Source of the DNA: Tritrichomonas musculus
Lineage: Eukaryota > Parabasalia > Tritrichomonadida > Tritrichomonadidae
DNA: 64,000 nt
Direction: 5' to 3'
NCBI GenBank assembly: GCA_039105265.1
Contig: JAPFFF010000034.1
Location: 124,001 to 188,000 of the forward strand
The notes below the pieces were generated by a model. The model worked only from the letters and a program-made list of their open reading frames with translations. It was not told where the DNA came from and did no database searches. The translations under genes and the position numbers were made by a program. Positions within the stretch are counted from its first letter, which is position 1. Each line of letters starts with the position of its first letter. This document shows, piece after piece, positions 28,835-39,249 of the stretch.

Positions 28835-29668
28835 TCATTCTTGAATGACTGTATCACCACCTTCAGTAACATTTACATACATGTAAGGATGACTGTCTGG
28901 CTTTATATTTTTGATCGAAAGCAATCGTTGATATAGTGCATAGAATTCATCAAAATCAAGATTAGACGCTGATTGTGAATAAATGAAGTGCAATTGTTGT
29001 TTATTGAAGCATGGAAATATGAATAACGTTGTGATTTCATTCTTAATGTGAGGTTTAATGCCTTTCCATCCTTGAATGAGTAAGAAGTAAGTAATGTTTG
29101 TATGTCTGCAACGACGAATTTGCTGACTAAAGAATGATTCCTCTGATGAAAACAATTTACTGTTACTAATATCATCAAATAGAACGATTGTATGTAAGTA
29201 AGGTTTACTGAAGTCATTAATGTGTAATGTTTTGAATAGATCTTTACGTTGTTCATCAATGATTTTGTCTTCTAAATGTTCACGAAGAATGAGATAGTAA
29301 AGATTCTTTGCAGCAATGAGAGTTTTAATGAATTCAACTGAATCCTTTTCACTAATGGTGACATAAGGCATTCGAATCATTTGCTTCAATGATTGAAAGG
29401 ATTTATCGTTTTCATCACCGTTTTTAGTAACGTAAATCAATAAATGATGTGTATTTAATAGAGATATCTTAATGATTTCCTCTAATGCTATCACTGTTTT
29501 GCCTAATGATTGTTTACCAACGATGACATTCACTGAATTGTAACGAACTTTGATATCTTGATGTATTGGTTTAATTAATGAATTACTGGTTTCATTAGAT
29601 TTGGACTTTAATGTATCATTAACTTTGTCTCTAATGAATGATAAATTGTATGAAGGTTCTGTTGTCAT
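28835..29668 (-). CDS. FtsK/HerA-type packaging ATPase, element B
   Basis: This is a 277-residue ATPase started at MTTEPSY, because the upstream ATG sits inside the TTTATTTTTGATG motif. Walker A is VNVIVGKQSLGKTVIAL near residue 44 and Walker B is HTIVLFDDISNSK near 160; FFSQQIRRCRHTNITYFLLI follows, as in viral packaging ATPases. It is the functional equivalent of the element A ATPase but clearly diverged from it. Confidence 0.8.
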   Translation of the reverse strand: MTTEPSYNLSFIRDKVNDTLKSKSNETSNSLIKPIHQDIKVRYNSVNVIVGKQSLGKTVIALEEIIKISLLNTHHLLIYVTKNGDENDKSFQSLKQMIRMPYVTISEKDSVEFIKTLIAAKNLYYLILREHLEDKIIDEQRKDLFKTLHINDFSKPYLHTIVLFDDISNSKLFSSEESFFSQQIRRCRHTNITYFLLIQGWKGIKPHIKNEITTLFIFPCFNKQQLHFIYSQSASNLDFDEFYALYQRLLSIKNIKPDSHPYMYVNVTEGGDTVIQE

Positions 29669-29718
29669 AAATGCGTTTTCATCAAAAATAAACATTAATT
29701 ATTGAGCATGTGATATAT

Positions 29719-30915
29719 TTATTCTTCATCATTAAGAGCTTGACCAGCTGCCATACGTTGTTGATGAACATTTTGCTCATTAATGTATAATGCACGTAAA
29801 TCAATATTTGGATTAGCTTGATGGAATTCAGTAACAACTTGTATTAATGTACTAGCAATATTGTTAAATATTTGTTCAATGAATGAACGATCATTATTAT
29901 GAATAGCTGAAATGCAATTCGTAACCAAACCATCAATAGCAGCCTTATTTTCTTTCTTAATTTTATCTTTAGCGTCTTTAGTTTGAGCACCAAGTCTATT
30001 GTAAAATGCTTCAGCCAAATATAATTCCCAAATTCGAGCGGATGCTGATGCAAGGAATTGAAGTTTATATTTCTTTGGAATGAATGTATTGTTATTTCGA
30101 GCGAGTTGTGCAATGACATTATCAACATAAGGACCAATGACAAATTTACGGAAACGTTGATAAGCAGACATTCTTTTTGAAGGCTTGACTTTATATCCAC
30201 TAAGATTATAACCTTGAAAAGATTCAGGAGCTTCATATGATATATTACCATAATCGTTATAATTATTACCTGAATCAACGTAACTAATATTCAATAAATC
30301 TTGTTTGAATGCGTTTAATGGATAATTCTTTCGTGATTCCCTTGTTGGATATTGATCGTAATAATGTAATGCAACAGGATAGTTACTAGTCTTAGTTGTA
30401 TAACCATTGACATACATTGGATAATCATTGTTATTTGAAATAATTACATCAGGGATTCCATCATTATTTACATCAGTTAAGTTTTGTAATGAAGCTGGGG
30501 CATTAGGATTACGTTTATTGAGTTTCCATGGAGAATGTGGATTAGTTGCATTATGACGAGCCACTAATGCTTCTGCACCTTGTGGAGAAATTGCATTCTT
30601 TACACGTTTGACATCACGTTGAAGATCTAATATGATGTGTTGAAGTTCTTTCATACCGACTTTATTATTGCCAAATCCTTTGCCTCTCAATAATTGACCA
30701 TCTCTAGCGGCAGCAAGAAACCTTGCAATTAATTCAGTTTTAGTAACATTAACATCACTATTAGAATAACGTTGGACTTCTTGAATCGTTAATGGTTCTG
30801 GTGCATATTTATTATAAATGTTTAGCAAATCCTGAACAGATAGTGTGTTTTCCATGAAATCAGCTAATGGATTAACCTGTTGTGCTTGCATTGGTATGTC
30901 ACTTTGATCTAACAT
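29719..30915 (-). CDS. Structural-like protein with a Ca-binding-type loop
   Basis: This 398-residue protein has a helical N-terminus with an arrangement like a repeat-binding domain (VQDLLNIYNKYAPEPLTIQE), then LTDVNNDGIPDVIISNN around residue 148-165, a DxNxDGxxD loop typical of calcium-binding EF-hand or FG-GAP motifs, then VNGYTTKTSNYP. The C-terminal third is helical and ends in a Gln-rich segment. There is no counterpart in element A. Virion protein is a reasonable guess from its place between ATPase and last gene. Confidence 0.55.
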   Translation of the reverse strand: MLDQSDIPMQAQQVNPLADFMENTLSVQDLLNIYNKYAPEPLTIQEVQRYSNSDVNVTKTELIARFLAAARDGQLLRGKGFGNNKVGMKELQHIILDLQRDVKRVKNAISPQGAEALVARHNATNPHSPWKLNKRNPNAPASLQNLTDVNNDGIPDVIISNNNDYPMYVNGYTTKTSNYPVALHYYDQYPTRESRKNYPLNAFKQDLLNISYVDSGNNYNDYGNISYEAPESFQGYNLSGYKVKPSKRMSAYQRFRKFVIGPYVDNVIAQLARNNNTFIPKKYKLQFLASASARIWELYLAEAFYNRLGAQTKDAKDKIKKENKAAIDGLVTNCISAIHNNDRSFIEQIFNNIASTLIQVVTEFHQANPNIDLRALYINEQNVHQQRMAAGQALNDEE

Positions 30916-30959
30916 TTGCTTGACACTAAAAATAAAAATGAATGTAATCGAATTTATGT

Positions 30960-31427
30960 TTAAAATGCATCCGGATCTATTTCGGTTTCAATGAATTCGT
31001 CTTTGGGTTCATCAATGATTTGATTTCTGATTCGATTAATGTTTTGTTGATTTAAGCATTGATGAATCTCTGATGGGTGATAAACGAATTCTTTATATTC
31101 TTGAGCTTCAAAGTCAACATTTAATATAAACATTTTTGACTTGTTCTTAGGTAAAGATCGTTTATCAGATTCACTGAATGATATACATAATTGCTTGTCA
31201 TAAATTTCAAGTATTTGCTTGTGATTAATGTATATCTTTTTGTCTTCAAAGACGAACAATTCAATGAAAACAGGCTTGATGCAGAGTTGTTTATACTTGT
31301 TCTTAAATGCATCCTTACCTTCGAAGTAAACGTTTACACTATTTGGTGTACATTGATGGTTTTGTTTAGTGTATTTACTAATGGTTTCAACGAATTTAGT
31401 GATTGAATTGTACGTTAACTTTGTCAT
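30960..31427 (-). CDS. Conserved A/B protein, element B copy
   Basis: This is a 155-residue protein started at MTKLTYN, after the ATTTATTTTATC motif; the longer frame would translate the promoter. It matches the element A protein at 10,633-11,091 through YFEGKDAFKNKYKQLCIKP and YHPSEIHQCLNQQNINRIRN. Function is unknown. It is the last gene of element B before non-coding DNA. Confidence 0.65.
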   Translation of the reverse strand: MTKLTYNSITKFVETISKYTKQNHQCTPNSVNVYFEGKDAFKNKYKQLCIKPVFIELFVFEDKKIYINHKQILEIYDKQLCISFSESDKRSLPKNKSKMFILNVDFEAQEYKEFVYHPSEIHQCLNQQNINRIRNQIIDEPKDEFIETEIDPDAF

Positions 31428-31540
31428 CTTTTTCGTTGGTGATAAAATAAATTCTAACACTAATTCTTTCATTAATTCCAAAATTAAAACTAACATTCAA
31501 ATCATGCATAAATTATTCATTCGTTTTGCCATTTCTCAAA

Positions 31541-31580
31541 GTTACTAGTGAAAAGGGCTTTAGACCTTTTTGCTAGTAAC
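31541..31580. terminator. Hairpin just beyond the last element B gene
   Basis: GTTACTAGTGAAAAGG pairs with CCTTTTTGCTAGTAAC across an 8-base loop, with two mismatches. It may be the end of the element, a transcription end or an unrelated hairpin. After it the DNA becomes very AT-rich and gene-free. Confidence 0.4.
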
Positions 31581-31599
31581 AGTCTACTACTATTTTTCC

Positions 31600-32418
31600 A
31601 TTTTATTAATAAAATTGAATGGACTCAAAAATAAAATTAGTTTTTAGAAAGATTGTATGTTAAAAATCTAACATAAATGAAATATCTTTTATAAAAATAT
31701 CATTTAAATATAATAAATTAAAATATAAAAAATCGTATGATTTTTAATCGAAATATTTATGAATTAAAAAAAAATTCGATATCAAATGAATAAAAACTTA
31801 TAATAATATCAATTATGGTAATACTAATTCAATTGTGATATTAATAAATGCATGATAAAGCACTTTTCTAATTTAAATAAATATATTTATTAAATATATT
31901 ATGAGATATATGTATTTCAAAAATAATTTTATTTTTATCTCAATTTTTTAGCTTGAATACATATTTTGAGATTCATAATTATAGATAAAATAAAATTATA
32001 TCTTATTCTATTATATATATATAGAAATAAAACCTAATAATAACCTATAATGTAATCATTGTAAGATAATAACATAAATATACATACAGATAAAATGATT
32101 TTAATTTTGAATACATATTAAAATTTTGGTTATTCAATTAGAAAAAAATACAAATATATTATTGTTATTATAGTAAATTATTAAATCTTTAGTTGCAAAC
32201 ATACTTAATTATGATAACAAAATATAATATTAAAACATAATTATTTTATACTTAATAATTATGGAGTTTTATCTATAAAGTAAGGATGTCCACCCTCTGG
32301 TTTTATATTCAATTTTGTGAAAATAAAATGGCGGTTAGATTGAATTTAAAAAGAAATCTAGTTTGCAAGTATCATGACAGATAAAGAAAATTAAAAAAAA
32401 AAAAAATCTATATTCTAC
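31600..32418. other. AT-rich non-coding DNA
   Basis: No supported gene or RNA is visible. The sequence is made of A/T tracts with only small random frames. It marks the change from element B to host-like intergenic DNA. Confidence 0.6.
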
Positions 32419-32851
32419 TGTGAAAATGGATTTAAATGTGATCGGAAAATTTTTAAAATTTTTTATTTATTGTTTATTTTTCTTTAGATACAAAGACTTT
32501 GGTAATAAATGAAATATATCAAAATTTCGATTTTTCTCAAAAATGTTAGCATAAAGAGTTATAATTTTACTTTTGTTTATTATGCAATAATATATATAGA
32601 AGCGATATATACGATTCAATATGGAAACAATAATCCAAATAATCCGATATTTCGATTTTATTTTTTCATTTTCAGCAATAGAAAAAATGCTAAAATTTCA
32701 ATATTTGGTTCGAATGCTATATTTGTTTATATCAACTATTAAGTGCTTAACATATTGATATATTTCATTTATTACCAAAGTCTTTGTATCTAAAGAAAAA
32801 TAAATAAAAAATTTTAAAAATTTTCCAATCACATTTTAATCCATTTTCACA
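32419..32851. mobile_element. Small foldback (TIR) element, 433 bp
   Basis: Arms of about 100 bp (32,419-32,521 and about 32,757-32,851) are near-perfect inverted copies, starting TGTGAAAATGGATT and reading inwards through TTTAGATACAAAGACTTTGG. The 230-bp interior has no convincing gene. No target duplication is clear. It looks like a non-autonomous DNA element. Confidence 0.7.
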
Positions 32852-32899
32852 TTTGAATCCTTTTCTGTTTATAAAATAAAAATTGAATAATAAAAATAA

Positions 32900-34320
32900 A
32901 AAATATAATTTCAATATTCAGAGGTGCGAGAACTACCTTTGGTTAACCAATTTATTTCAAATTTAGATATTTATTTACACAGGTAAAATAATGTATAATT
33001 AATGTATAATTGTTTAATTTGGTTCGCTACAAGTAATAGTATATTGATTTTAAAATTGAATATGAGAAAATAAACAATTCAAATTTTTATTTCTAAAAAA
33101 ATAAAAAAAGAGCACCAAATAATTTGTTTTTTAAGGTAATTTTTATATTTGTTTAAATAAAATAATTTAAATATTCACATTTTTAACTTTTGTAATCGTT
33201 GAGCAATTAAAGGATTTCAATATTCGAAATTTAAACAGACAAAGAATATAGCATAAAATGATATATTATTACTAATATCAATGATATTATTTGATAATTC
33301 ATAAATTAAATTATTTCCTTGGTTAAAAGTTACGATTATGAAACAAAGATTCTCAAAAATATGTTTTATTGTTGTCATTTGACAAATAACTGATATTTAA
33401 TTGGTTTAATAATTATTTCTTTAACGAATAATGCATGGTTTATATAGATATAATCTGAAATTCTTGATAATTATTTATTTTAGTCTTATTCATTATAATA
33501 GCCTGCTATTATTATATTATTATTTAATTTAATGAAAGTATTAAGCGTATAAAGTGTGAAAGTAGATTTATAAAATTATTGAAGATAAGATCTGTCCTCT
33601 GTTTGCTATTTCAAGATAAAAAAAAATATTTTTTAAAATAAATTTCGTCCAAAAATTATATATTACTTTTTATTTATTTTTAATTTACTGATATTTAAGA
33701 AATATTAATAAAATATTATATAACGGAATATGTACAGAATTTTGAGGGGATTTAAGCCTAACGAACATTGCATTGAATTTTGAGGGGATTTAAGCCTAAC
33801 GAACATTTCTACTCAATTCTTTTATAACTTTTTGTGAATATAAAAATAAAACTACGCCCGTCGAGCGGATTTATAAATAATCATAATATAATATCATACA
33901 ATATAATTTAATTCTAATATAAAATTATTATCCCCATAAAATTAATATTATAGCTAGATATTTATGTTTTCTATAATTTTTTTGTTAAAATATATTTATC
34001 TCATTTATATTATAATATTATATATATATTAATTAGAAATTATATCAATAATATTATTTAGAATATGATGAAATGAATAAATAATCAATATTGGTTCAAC
34101 TTCAATCATATTCTTGAAAATATGTAAAATTTAAATTTCGACGTATGAACTTTCAAATAGTTTGATACTGATATGTAATATACATAATCAATTATATACT
34201 TTATTTTATTAAAAAAATCATAAGGCTAACGAATTATTTTTTGAAAAATCAATCCTTTTTTAAAACAAAAAATACGTTATTTTAGTTCTCGCACTTCTCA
34301 ATATTCATTAATATTTTTTA
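32900..34320. repeat. Inverted pair around a GTGCGAGAACTA motif
   Basis: GTGCGAGAACTA at 32,924-32,935 returns inverted at 34,283-34,294, with looser AT-rich matching outside. It may delimit a degraded 1.4-kb TIR element. Inside it, a 38-bp unit containing TTTGAGGGGATTTAAGCC and TAACGAACATT occurs twice in tandem (from about 33,738 and 33,776). No gene is visible. Confidence 0.4.
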
Positions 34321-35011
34321 TATTTAATATTAATATTTGTTTTTATCTTAGTTCTTCTTTCTGTTTATTTTTTTGTACGATATTAATAAAAAAATAATTG
34401 AATAAATAAAGAAAATAAAATTAACCCAAGGCCAATCTTTTCACTAAGATTTAACTTTTTGATACATCAATTCAATCTTTGAAAAAGCTGGAAATGCGAT
34501 TACAAAGAAAATATTGGCGATACAATTCTTGAAATTTTTATTTATTACAAAGTATCTAATATCCATCCATTGAAATAATCTTTTTTGAATAATTTATATG
34601 ATTTTTTATTTTACCAATATCTCTGATTTAAGCCTGCAAAAATTTAATATTTTATCATTTATATAACTATTCATTCTAGAAAAATATAAAATTTTCAAAT
34701 ATATATTATATTACATAATTTGGTTATTCAAACCTGTATTAAAAAGTGAAATGATAGGATAATTTTATAAAAAAAATAGTTTTATAATAATATATGGAAT
34801 ATATTTCTTTATTATTATTTAAAAATATATTTTAAATTAGGACAAAAAGATTTATTATCAATAAATTATCATATAATATTTAATATTGCATGAATCAAAT
34901 AATTATGCTTTATTCCAAAAATTAAATTCTATTATTTTAATATTTCGACAATTATATGTGCAATTATTTTTTCCATATATTTTTTTGAAAAAATGATTAC
35001 ATATTGTTTTA
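34321..35011. other. AT-rich non-coding DNA
   Basis: I see no gene, RNA or clear repeat in this stretch; it consists of A/T tracts and short random frames. Confidence 0.5.
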
Positions 35012-35114
35012 TTTGATTTTTTTTAAATTAACGTCTTTTTTATTTTAGTCGGACCGACTAAAATAAATATATATTTTAAACATTTTGAAAGACGTTAATT
35101 TAAAAAAAATCAAA
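35012..35114. repeat. Palindrome with a GC core
   Basis: A perfect 25-bp palindrome with the core TTTTAGTCGGACCGACTAAA sits at 35,041-35,065. It is framed by a second inverted pair (ATTAACGTC.../GACGTTAAT, about 35,030 and 35,090). A 22-bp AT-rich unit containing TTTTAAACATTTTGAAA is repeated directly at the right edge. It may be a tiny foldback insertion. Confidence 0.55.
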
Positions 35115-35270
35115 TATATATTTTAAACATTTTGAAAATATCTCAGATATTCGCTGATGATGAATTGAATTATCAATTATTAAATGAACCTTGATGGCAT
35201 ATTACATGTTGGATAATTTTTATTATTATTAAAAACCAATGAATGGTAATATTTATTAATATAAAAACAT

Positions 35271-35677
35271 GGACAATCGTTTTTTTCTACGCCACTTTTT
35301 GAATGGTTTTTCTATCCATGAATAGCTATTCATGGAAAGTATAAAACCGCCATCTTAAGGTGAAATTTAACTTACTCTGTTAAGAAAATTAACCAAAAAA
35401 TCGTAAATTTAAATTTTCTCTAAAAATTATAACTATTTACTTTTTTTGATATAATTTTTTTTTATTTTTATATAATTTTTCAGGAATATACGCACCAGTG
35501 ATCACCACAGGGCTGTGCGAAGCCGAATCAGGCTCCTTGAATTGCTGGATGAATCGGGAAGCCATTTGAACTAAATATTTATGCATTATTTAGCAAAAAT
35601 TGAATAAAAAATGTATAATAAAGTATTCAAAAAGTTTAAAAGTTTTCAAAAAGTGGCGTAGAAAAATACGATTCCCC
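35271..35677. mobile_element. Mutator-like MITE, 407 bp, with 9-bp target duplication
   Basis: The element begins GGACAATCGT and ends ACGATTCCCC, with inverted arms that continue through CTACGCCACTTTTTGAA. It is flanked on both sides by TAAAAACAT (35,262-35,270 and 35,678-35,686). A 9-bp duplication and GG-starting TIRs are typical of Mutator-like elements. It has no coding capacity, so it would have moved with a transposase encoded elsewhere. Confidence 0.8.
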
Positions 35678-36303
35678 TAAAAACATTCATTGTATGAAGA
35701 AAAAATAAATCCCAAAACTATTATTAGTTCAATTATATATTTTTTGTATGAAGAATATTAATTGATTTCCTCCAAATATCTTTTAAAAAAAATGTTTTAA
35801 AAGGATTCACTTTTGAAGAGAAGGATTAATTTAACATGAATGAGCCTTGAATACATTCATATTCAAAAAGGATTCTTCTTGGACTGGAATTCTGTTTCCT
35901 TTATTTAAATATTCTGTTCTGAATCACATCCCATTATTGTTTATGGAGGTTTTCAACCTCGAAAATTAGATTTCAAGCACATGTATTCAAAAAAACATAC
36001 ATTTTATGTCGTATTTGATTTTCTGATTTTTTGATTCTAGAAAAAAACTCAGGGAATGATACTATAATCAATTCTATTGTTTTATCTGTTATATCAAATG
36101 CAATTATTATGGGTTTTTTTGTCATCAATAACTAATTTTCTGAAATGGCCAAATGCAACCTGGTTCTCTGGAATATTTGTTTCATTTTTATTAATTGTAA
36201 TGACATCATTTTAACTTGGATTTCAGCTAAGTCATTATAACATTGTCAGCATAATATTTATTATAATTTCATATTTAACTCTATTTTTAATATAGCAATA
36301 TTA

Positions 36304-37124
36304 GAGTCCCACAAAGAAGTCTCGGGTTGCCAGTAAATGTCTACATTATCAAATATATATAAGACTAACATATAAACATTTATTTTTTATGAATAAGCAT
36401 AGGTTAACAAAGAACCTCATGTTTATCATGAAATTCAGAATGTTATGAATAACATAACTTTTTCAGAGAAATATTCATTTTTTCATGAAAACATGAGATT
36501 TCCAAATAGACCTGAGATTTCCAAAATAAAAATTTGAATAGAAAATTTTATCTTATGATTCGAATTATGTAAACTATCAAGTAATATATAAAAATATAAA
36601 TGTTGCATTTGATCTCTTTACAAGATTCTCTTAAAGCATAAAAAAGCATTTAATATCTGATATCATTATCCATTTACTCAAAAAATCATACAAAAATATA
36701 AAAAAGCAATAATTAAAAGTTTATAATGTCAGCTAAAGCCAATAAATAATGATAAAATGATTTTGGAACCAAAAATGTTGATTATTATAAAAAAAATGTA
36801 CGTTTTAATCGAACTTTTTCATAATGAATAAACCATTCAATTTATTTTGGAAACCTCAGGTTTATTTGGAAATCTAAGGTTTATCATAGAAATCTACAAT
36901 TTTATATATAAATCTAATATATTCGTATATAATTGAAGTAATCAGTAAACCTTATGTTAATGAAATACCTTAGGTTATTTTGAAAATGTAATTATTTCTA
37001 CGTAAACTTTGTATTATCCACAAAAAAAAGAGGTTTATTGAGAAAGTTAGGTTTATTGTAAATGTATAAATATCCATGAATAACCTATGCTTTCCAGGCA
37101 ATCTGAGACTTCTTTGTGGGACTC
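36304..37124. mobile_element. TA-flanked MITE, 821 bp
   Basis: TIRs begin GAGTCCCACAAAGAAGTCTC and end with the inverted copy GAGACTTCTTTGTGGGACTC; TA lies directly outside each end, as expected for Tc1/mariner-type insertions. The interior has short frames only and many variants of AGGTTTAT. It is probably non-autonomous. Confidence 0.7.
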
Positions 37125-37302
37125 TATTATTTGACATCAAAAGACCGTTCAAGGGAAGAGTTTATTTTTTATAGAAGCAAAATAAAGGTTTGAAATCCTC
37201 AGCATTTTATTATCATATCATATATAATATAATTTACTGGATGTTTTTAAATTTTATATTTTTTTTTTTTTTACAAATCAGAATAAATTTTTTTTTTTAA
37301 AT

Positions 37303-37500
37303 TTTCTGGAACACCATTATATTGTGCTGTTGAAAATAAATCAATTGAAATTATCCAACTTTTACTTCAAACTCCAAATATTGATGTTAATATTGGATAC
37401 ATTTTTATTGGATTTGTTATATTATGATATTTTTAACTAATATTCAAAAAACACCATTATATTTGGCAGTTGTCGATAACATGAAAACCAAATGATACAA
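37303..37500 (+). pseudogene. Ankyrin-repeat gene fragment, left arm
   Basis: The plus strand reads SGTPLYCAVENKSIEIIQLL then LQTPNIDVNIG, a clear ankyrin unit; after stops a second unit start (TPLYLAVVDN) appears near 37,450. Frames are interrupted several times and no start or end is visible, so this is a relic of a host ankyrin protein gene. Confidence 0.65.
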
Positions 37501-37795
37501 AAAATACCATAAAAACTTATATTTATCTTTTGAAATATTATTGATATAAAAAATATCAATATCAATATTTTCATTCGAAACAAAGAAATTTGGAAAAACA
37601 CTATATCTTTTAGGAAGAATATTGTTTTTTCAAAAAAAAGCAATTTGTTTTACAAACAGCACTTTATTATTAATATTTATTTTACAAAAAAAAAAAAAAA
37701 AAAATAGGTCATTCAAAAGATTTGAATTAAAACAGAGATGTAGGTCATTCAAAAATAAAAATAGAAATTATCTTAAACCGTTTTAAAAATTTTAA

Positions 37796-38023
37796 ATGGT
37801 GAAGGTCGATCAAGAAAGATTAAATAGACAGTTTAAACCACTCGGATATGCTTGCTTGCTCGTATTTTTCATTTTGCTCTTTATATTAGTTACTGGAATA
37901 ATAGTATCGATAGTATTGATGAAAAAAGTTAGCATTGTCATTGGTATCATATTTCTAGTCGCATTTTTATTCATTTATTATGAAAAAGTGTTTGTTCATA
38001 ATAATGAAACAAAAATCCTGTAA
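37796..38023 (+). CDS. 75-residue two-helix membrane ORF, left arm
   Basis: The frame runs MVKVDQERLNRQFKPLGYAC and then two hydrophobic helices (LLVFFILLFILVTGIIVSIV and VSIVIGIIFLVAFLFIYY), ending in a short polar tail. The protein is identical in the inverted copy at 38,277-38,504. It could be a small membrane protein or the N-terminal piece of a lost larger one; the kinase-like text after it in another frame favours the latter. No promoter or family supports it strongly. Confidence 0.35.
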   Translation: MVKVDQERLNRQFKPLGYACLLVFFILLFILVTGIIVSIVLMKKVSIVIGIIFLVAFLFIYYEKVFVHNNETKIL

Positions 38024-38113
38024 AAACCCAAATCTTAAGATTCTTTTTCCAAGAAATTATTTTAAATCATCAACAAATCTTTAATTACTAAATAAATGCA
38101 TTTTAAAATGAAA

Positions 38114-38272
38114 CTATCTGTTTCTTTGCTTATAATAGTGATATTTGAAAATATTTTTAAAAAAATATAAATAATGATCAGACTCGCAAAAAGCTCGGGG
38201 AAAAAAATGATGATTTAATTTGTTCATTAATTCACATTCATTAATTAAAAGTTGAATATTTTCAGTTTTAAG
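38114..38272 (-). pseudogene. Kinase-like N-lobe scrap in the spacer
   Basis: The minus strand reads NIQLLINECELMNKLNH and more, reminiscent of the alphaC helix region of protein kinases. It is too short and isolated for certainty, but it lies in the unduplicated spacer right after the membrane ORF. It may be the remains of a receptor-like kinase. Confidence 0.3.
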
Positions 38273-38276
38273 ATTT

Positions 38277-38504
38277 TTACAGGATTTTTGTTTCATTATT
38301 ATGAACAAACACTTTTTCATAATAAATGAATAAAAATGCGACTAGAAATATGATACCAATGACAATGCTAACTTTTTTCATCAATACTATCGATACTATT
38401 ATTCCAGTAACTAATATAAAGAGCAAAATGAAAAATACGAGCAAGCAAGCATATCCGAGTGGTTTAAACTGTCTATTTAATCTTTCTTGATCGACCTTCA
38501 CCAT
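38277..38504 (-). CDS. 75-residue two-helix membrane ORF, right arm
   Basis: This is the inverted copy of the ORF at 37,796-38,023, identical over all 75 residues. The perfect match reflects the young age of the duplication and is not by itself proof of function. The kinase-like scrap follows it on the same strand, which makes this copy the likelier original. Confidence 0.35.
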   Translation of the reverse strand: MVKVDQERLNRQFKPLGYACLLVFFILLFILVTGIIVSIVLMKKVSIVIGIIFLVAFLFIYYEKVFVHNNETKIL

Positions 38505-38789
38505 TTAAAATTTTTAAAACGGTTTAAGATAATTTCTATTTTTATTTTTGAATGACCTACATCTCTGTTTTAATTCAAATCTTTTGAATGACCTATTTTT
38601 TTTTTAAAATAAATATTAATAATAAAGTGCTATATGTAAAACAAATTGCTTTTTTTTGAAAAAACAATATTCTTCCTAAAAGATATAGTGTTTTTCCAAA
38701 TTTCTTTGTTTCGAATAAAAATATTGATATTGATATTTTTTATATCAATAATATTTCAAAAGATAAATATAAGTTTTTATGGTATTTTT

Positions 38790-39060
38790 TGTATCATTTG
38801 GTTTTCATGTTATCGACAACTGCCAAATATAATTGTGTTTTTTGAATATTAGTTAAAAATATCATAATATAACAAATCCAATAAAAATGTATCCAATATT
38901 AACATCAATATTTGGAGTTTGAAGTAAAAGTTGGATAATTTCAATTGATTTATTTTCAACAGCACAATATAATGGTGTTCCAGAAAATAAGAATCTTTAT
39001 TTGTAACCGTCACAATATTGAAATCCTTCTTTAACAATGCATGATATGCTTGAAATATTC
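38790..39060 (-). pseudogene. Ankyrin-repeat gene fragment, right arm
   Basis: The minus strand carries the same ankyrin unit as the left arm (TPLYCAVENKS, LLQTPNIDVN), preceded outside the arm by LLKKDFNIVTVTNKDS, the end of another ankyrin repeat. A frameshift separates these two pieces. Because the ankyrin text continues past the arm here but not on the left, this side is probably the source of the duplication. Confidence 0.6.
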
Positions 39061-39249
39061 AATTTTTTATTTCTGCCATTTACTTGGTCTATCAAAAATT
39101 TCATTAAATAGATGGTAATACTTTTTTAACAAAAATACAACAGCAAAAAGAAGCAAAATCAACATTTGAAAAAGGAGAAACCCAAGGAGAACAAGTAATA
39201 TTTGACCAAGGAGATGAATGCTACTCAACATTATATATATAATGTTCTT

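Larger units (their letters stand above)
20939..31600. mobile_element. Polinton-related virus-like element B (right end uncertain)
   Basis: A second gene block starts at the AGCGAGGG tip at 20,939 and holds a fibre, an HNH endonuclease, a probable major capsid protein, a small basic protein, a coiled-coil protein, a packaging ATPase and several unknowns. Four of these are clearly related to element A genes. No DNA polymerase or integrase is visible, so it is either partial or a non-autonomous relative. I see no matching terminal repeat near 31.5 kb; the right edge is set loosely after the last gene and a hairpin at 31,541-31,580. Reading frames are long and open, suggesting a fairly young copy. 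Confidence 0.75.
37301..38989. repeat. Large inverted duplication (arms ~720 bp, spacer ~246 bp)
   Basis: The left arm (37,301 to about 38,026) returns inverted at about 38,273-38,989 with few differences, mainly the length of an A tract. Each arm carries a fragment of an ankyrin gene and the same 75-codon ORF. The near identity points to a recent duplication or ongoing gene conversion. It could form a long cruciform or a double-stranded RNA if transcribed through. Confidence 0.85.

Noticed and set aside
32509-32742. A 77-codon ORF inside the small foldback element
   Set aside because: It is low-complexity Ile/Phe/Asn text that begins in the repeat arm and has no family features.
36970-37152. 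A 60-codon ORF at the right end of the TA-flanked MITE
   Set aside because: It crosses the TIR and the element boundary, so it is chance.
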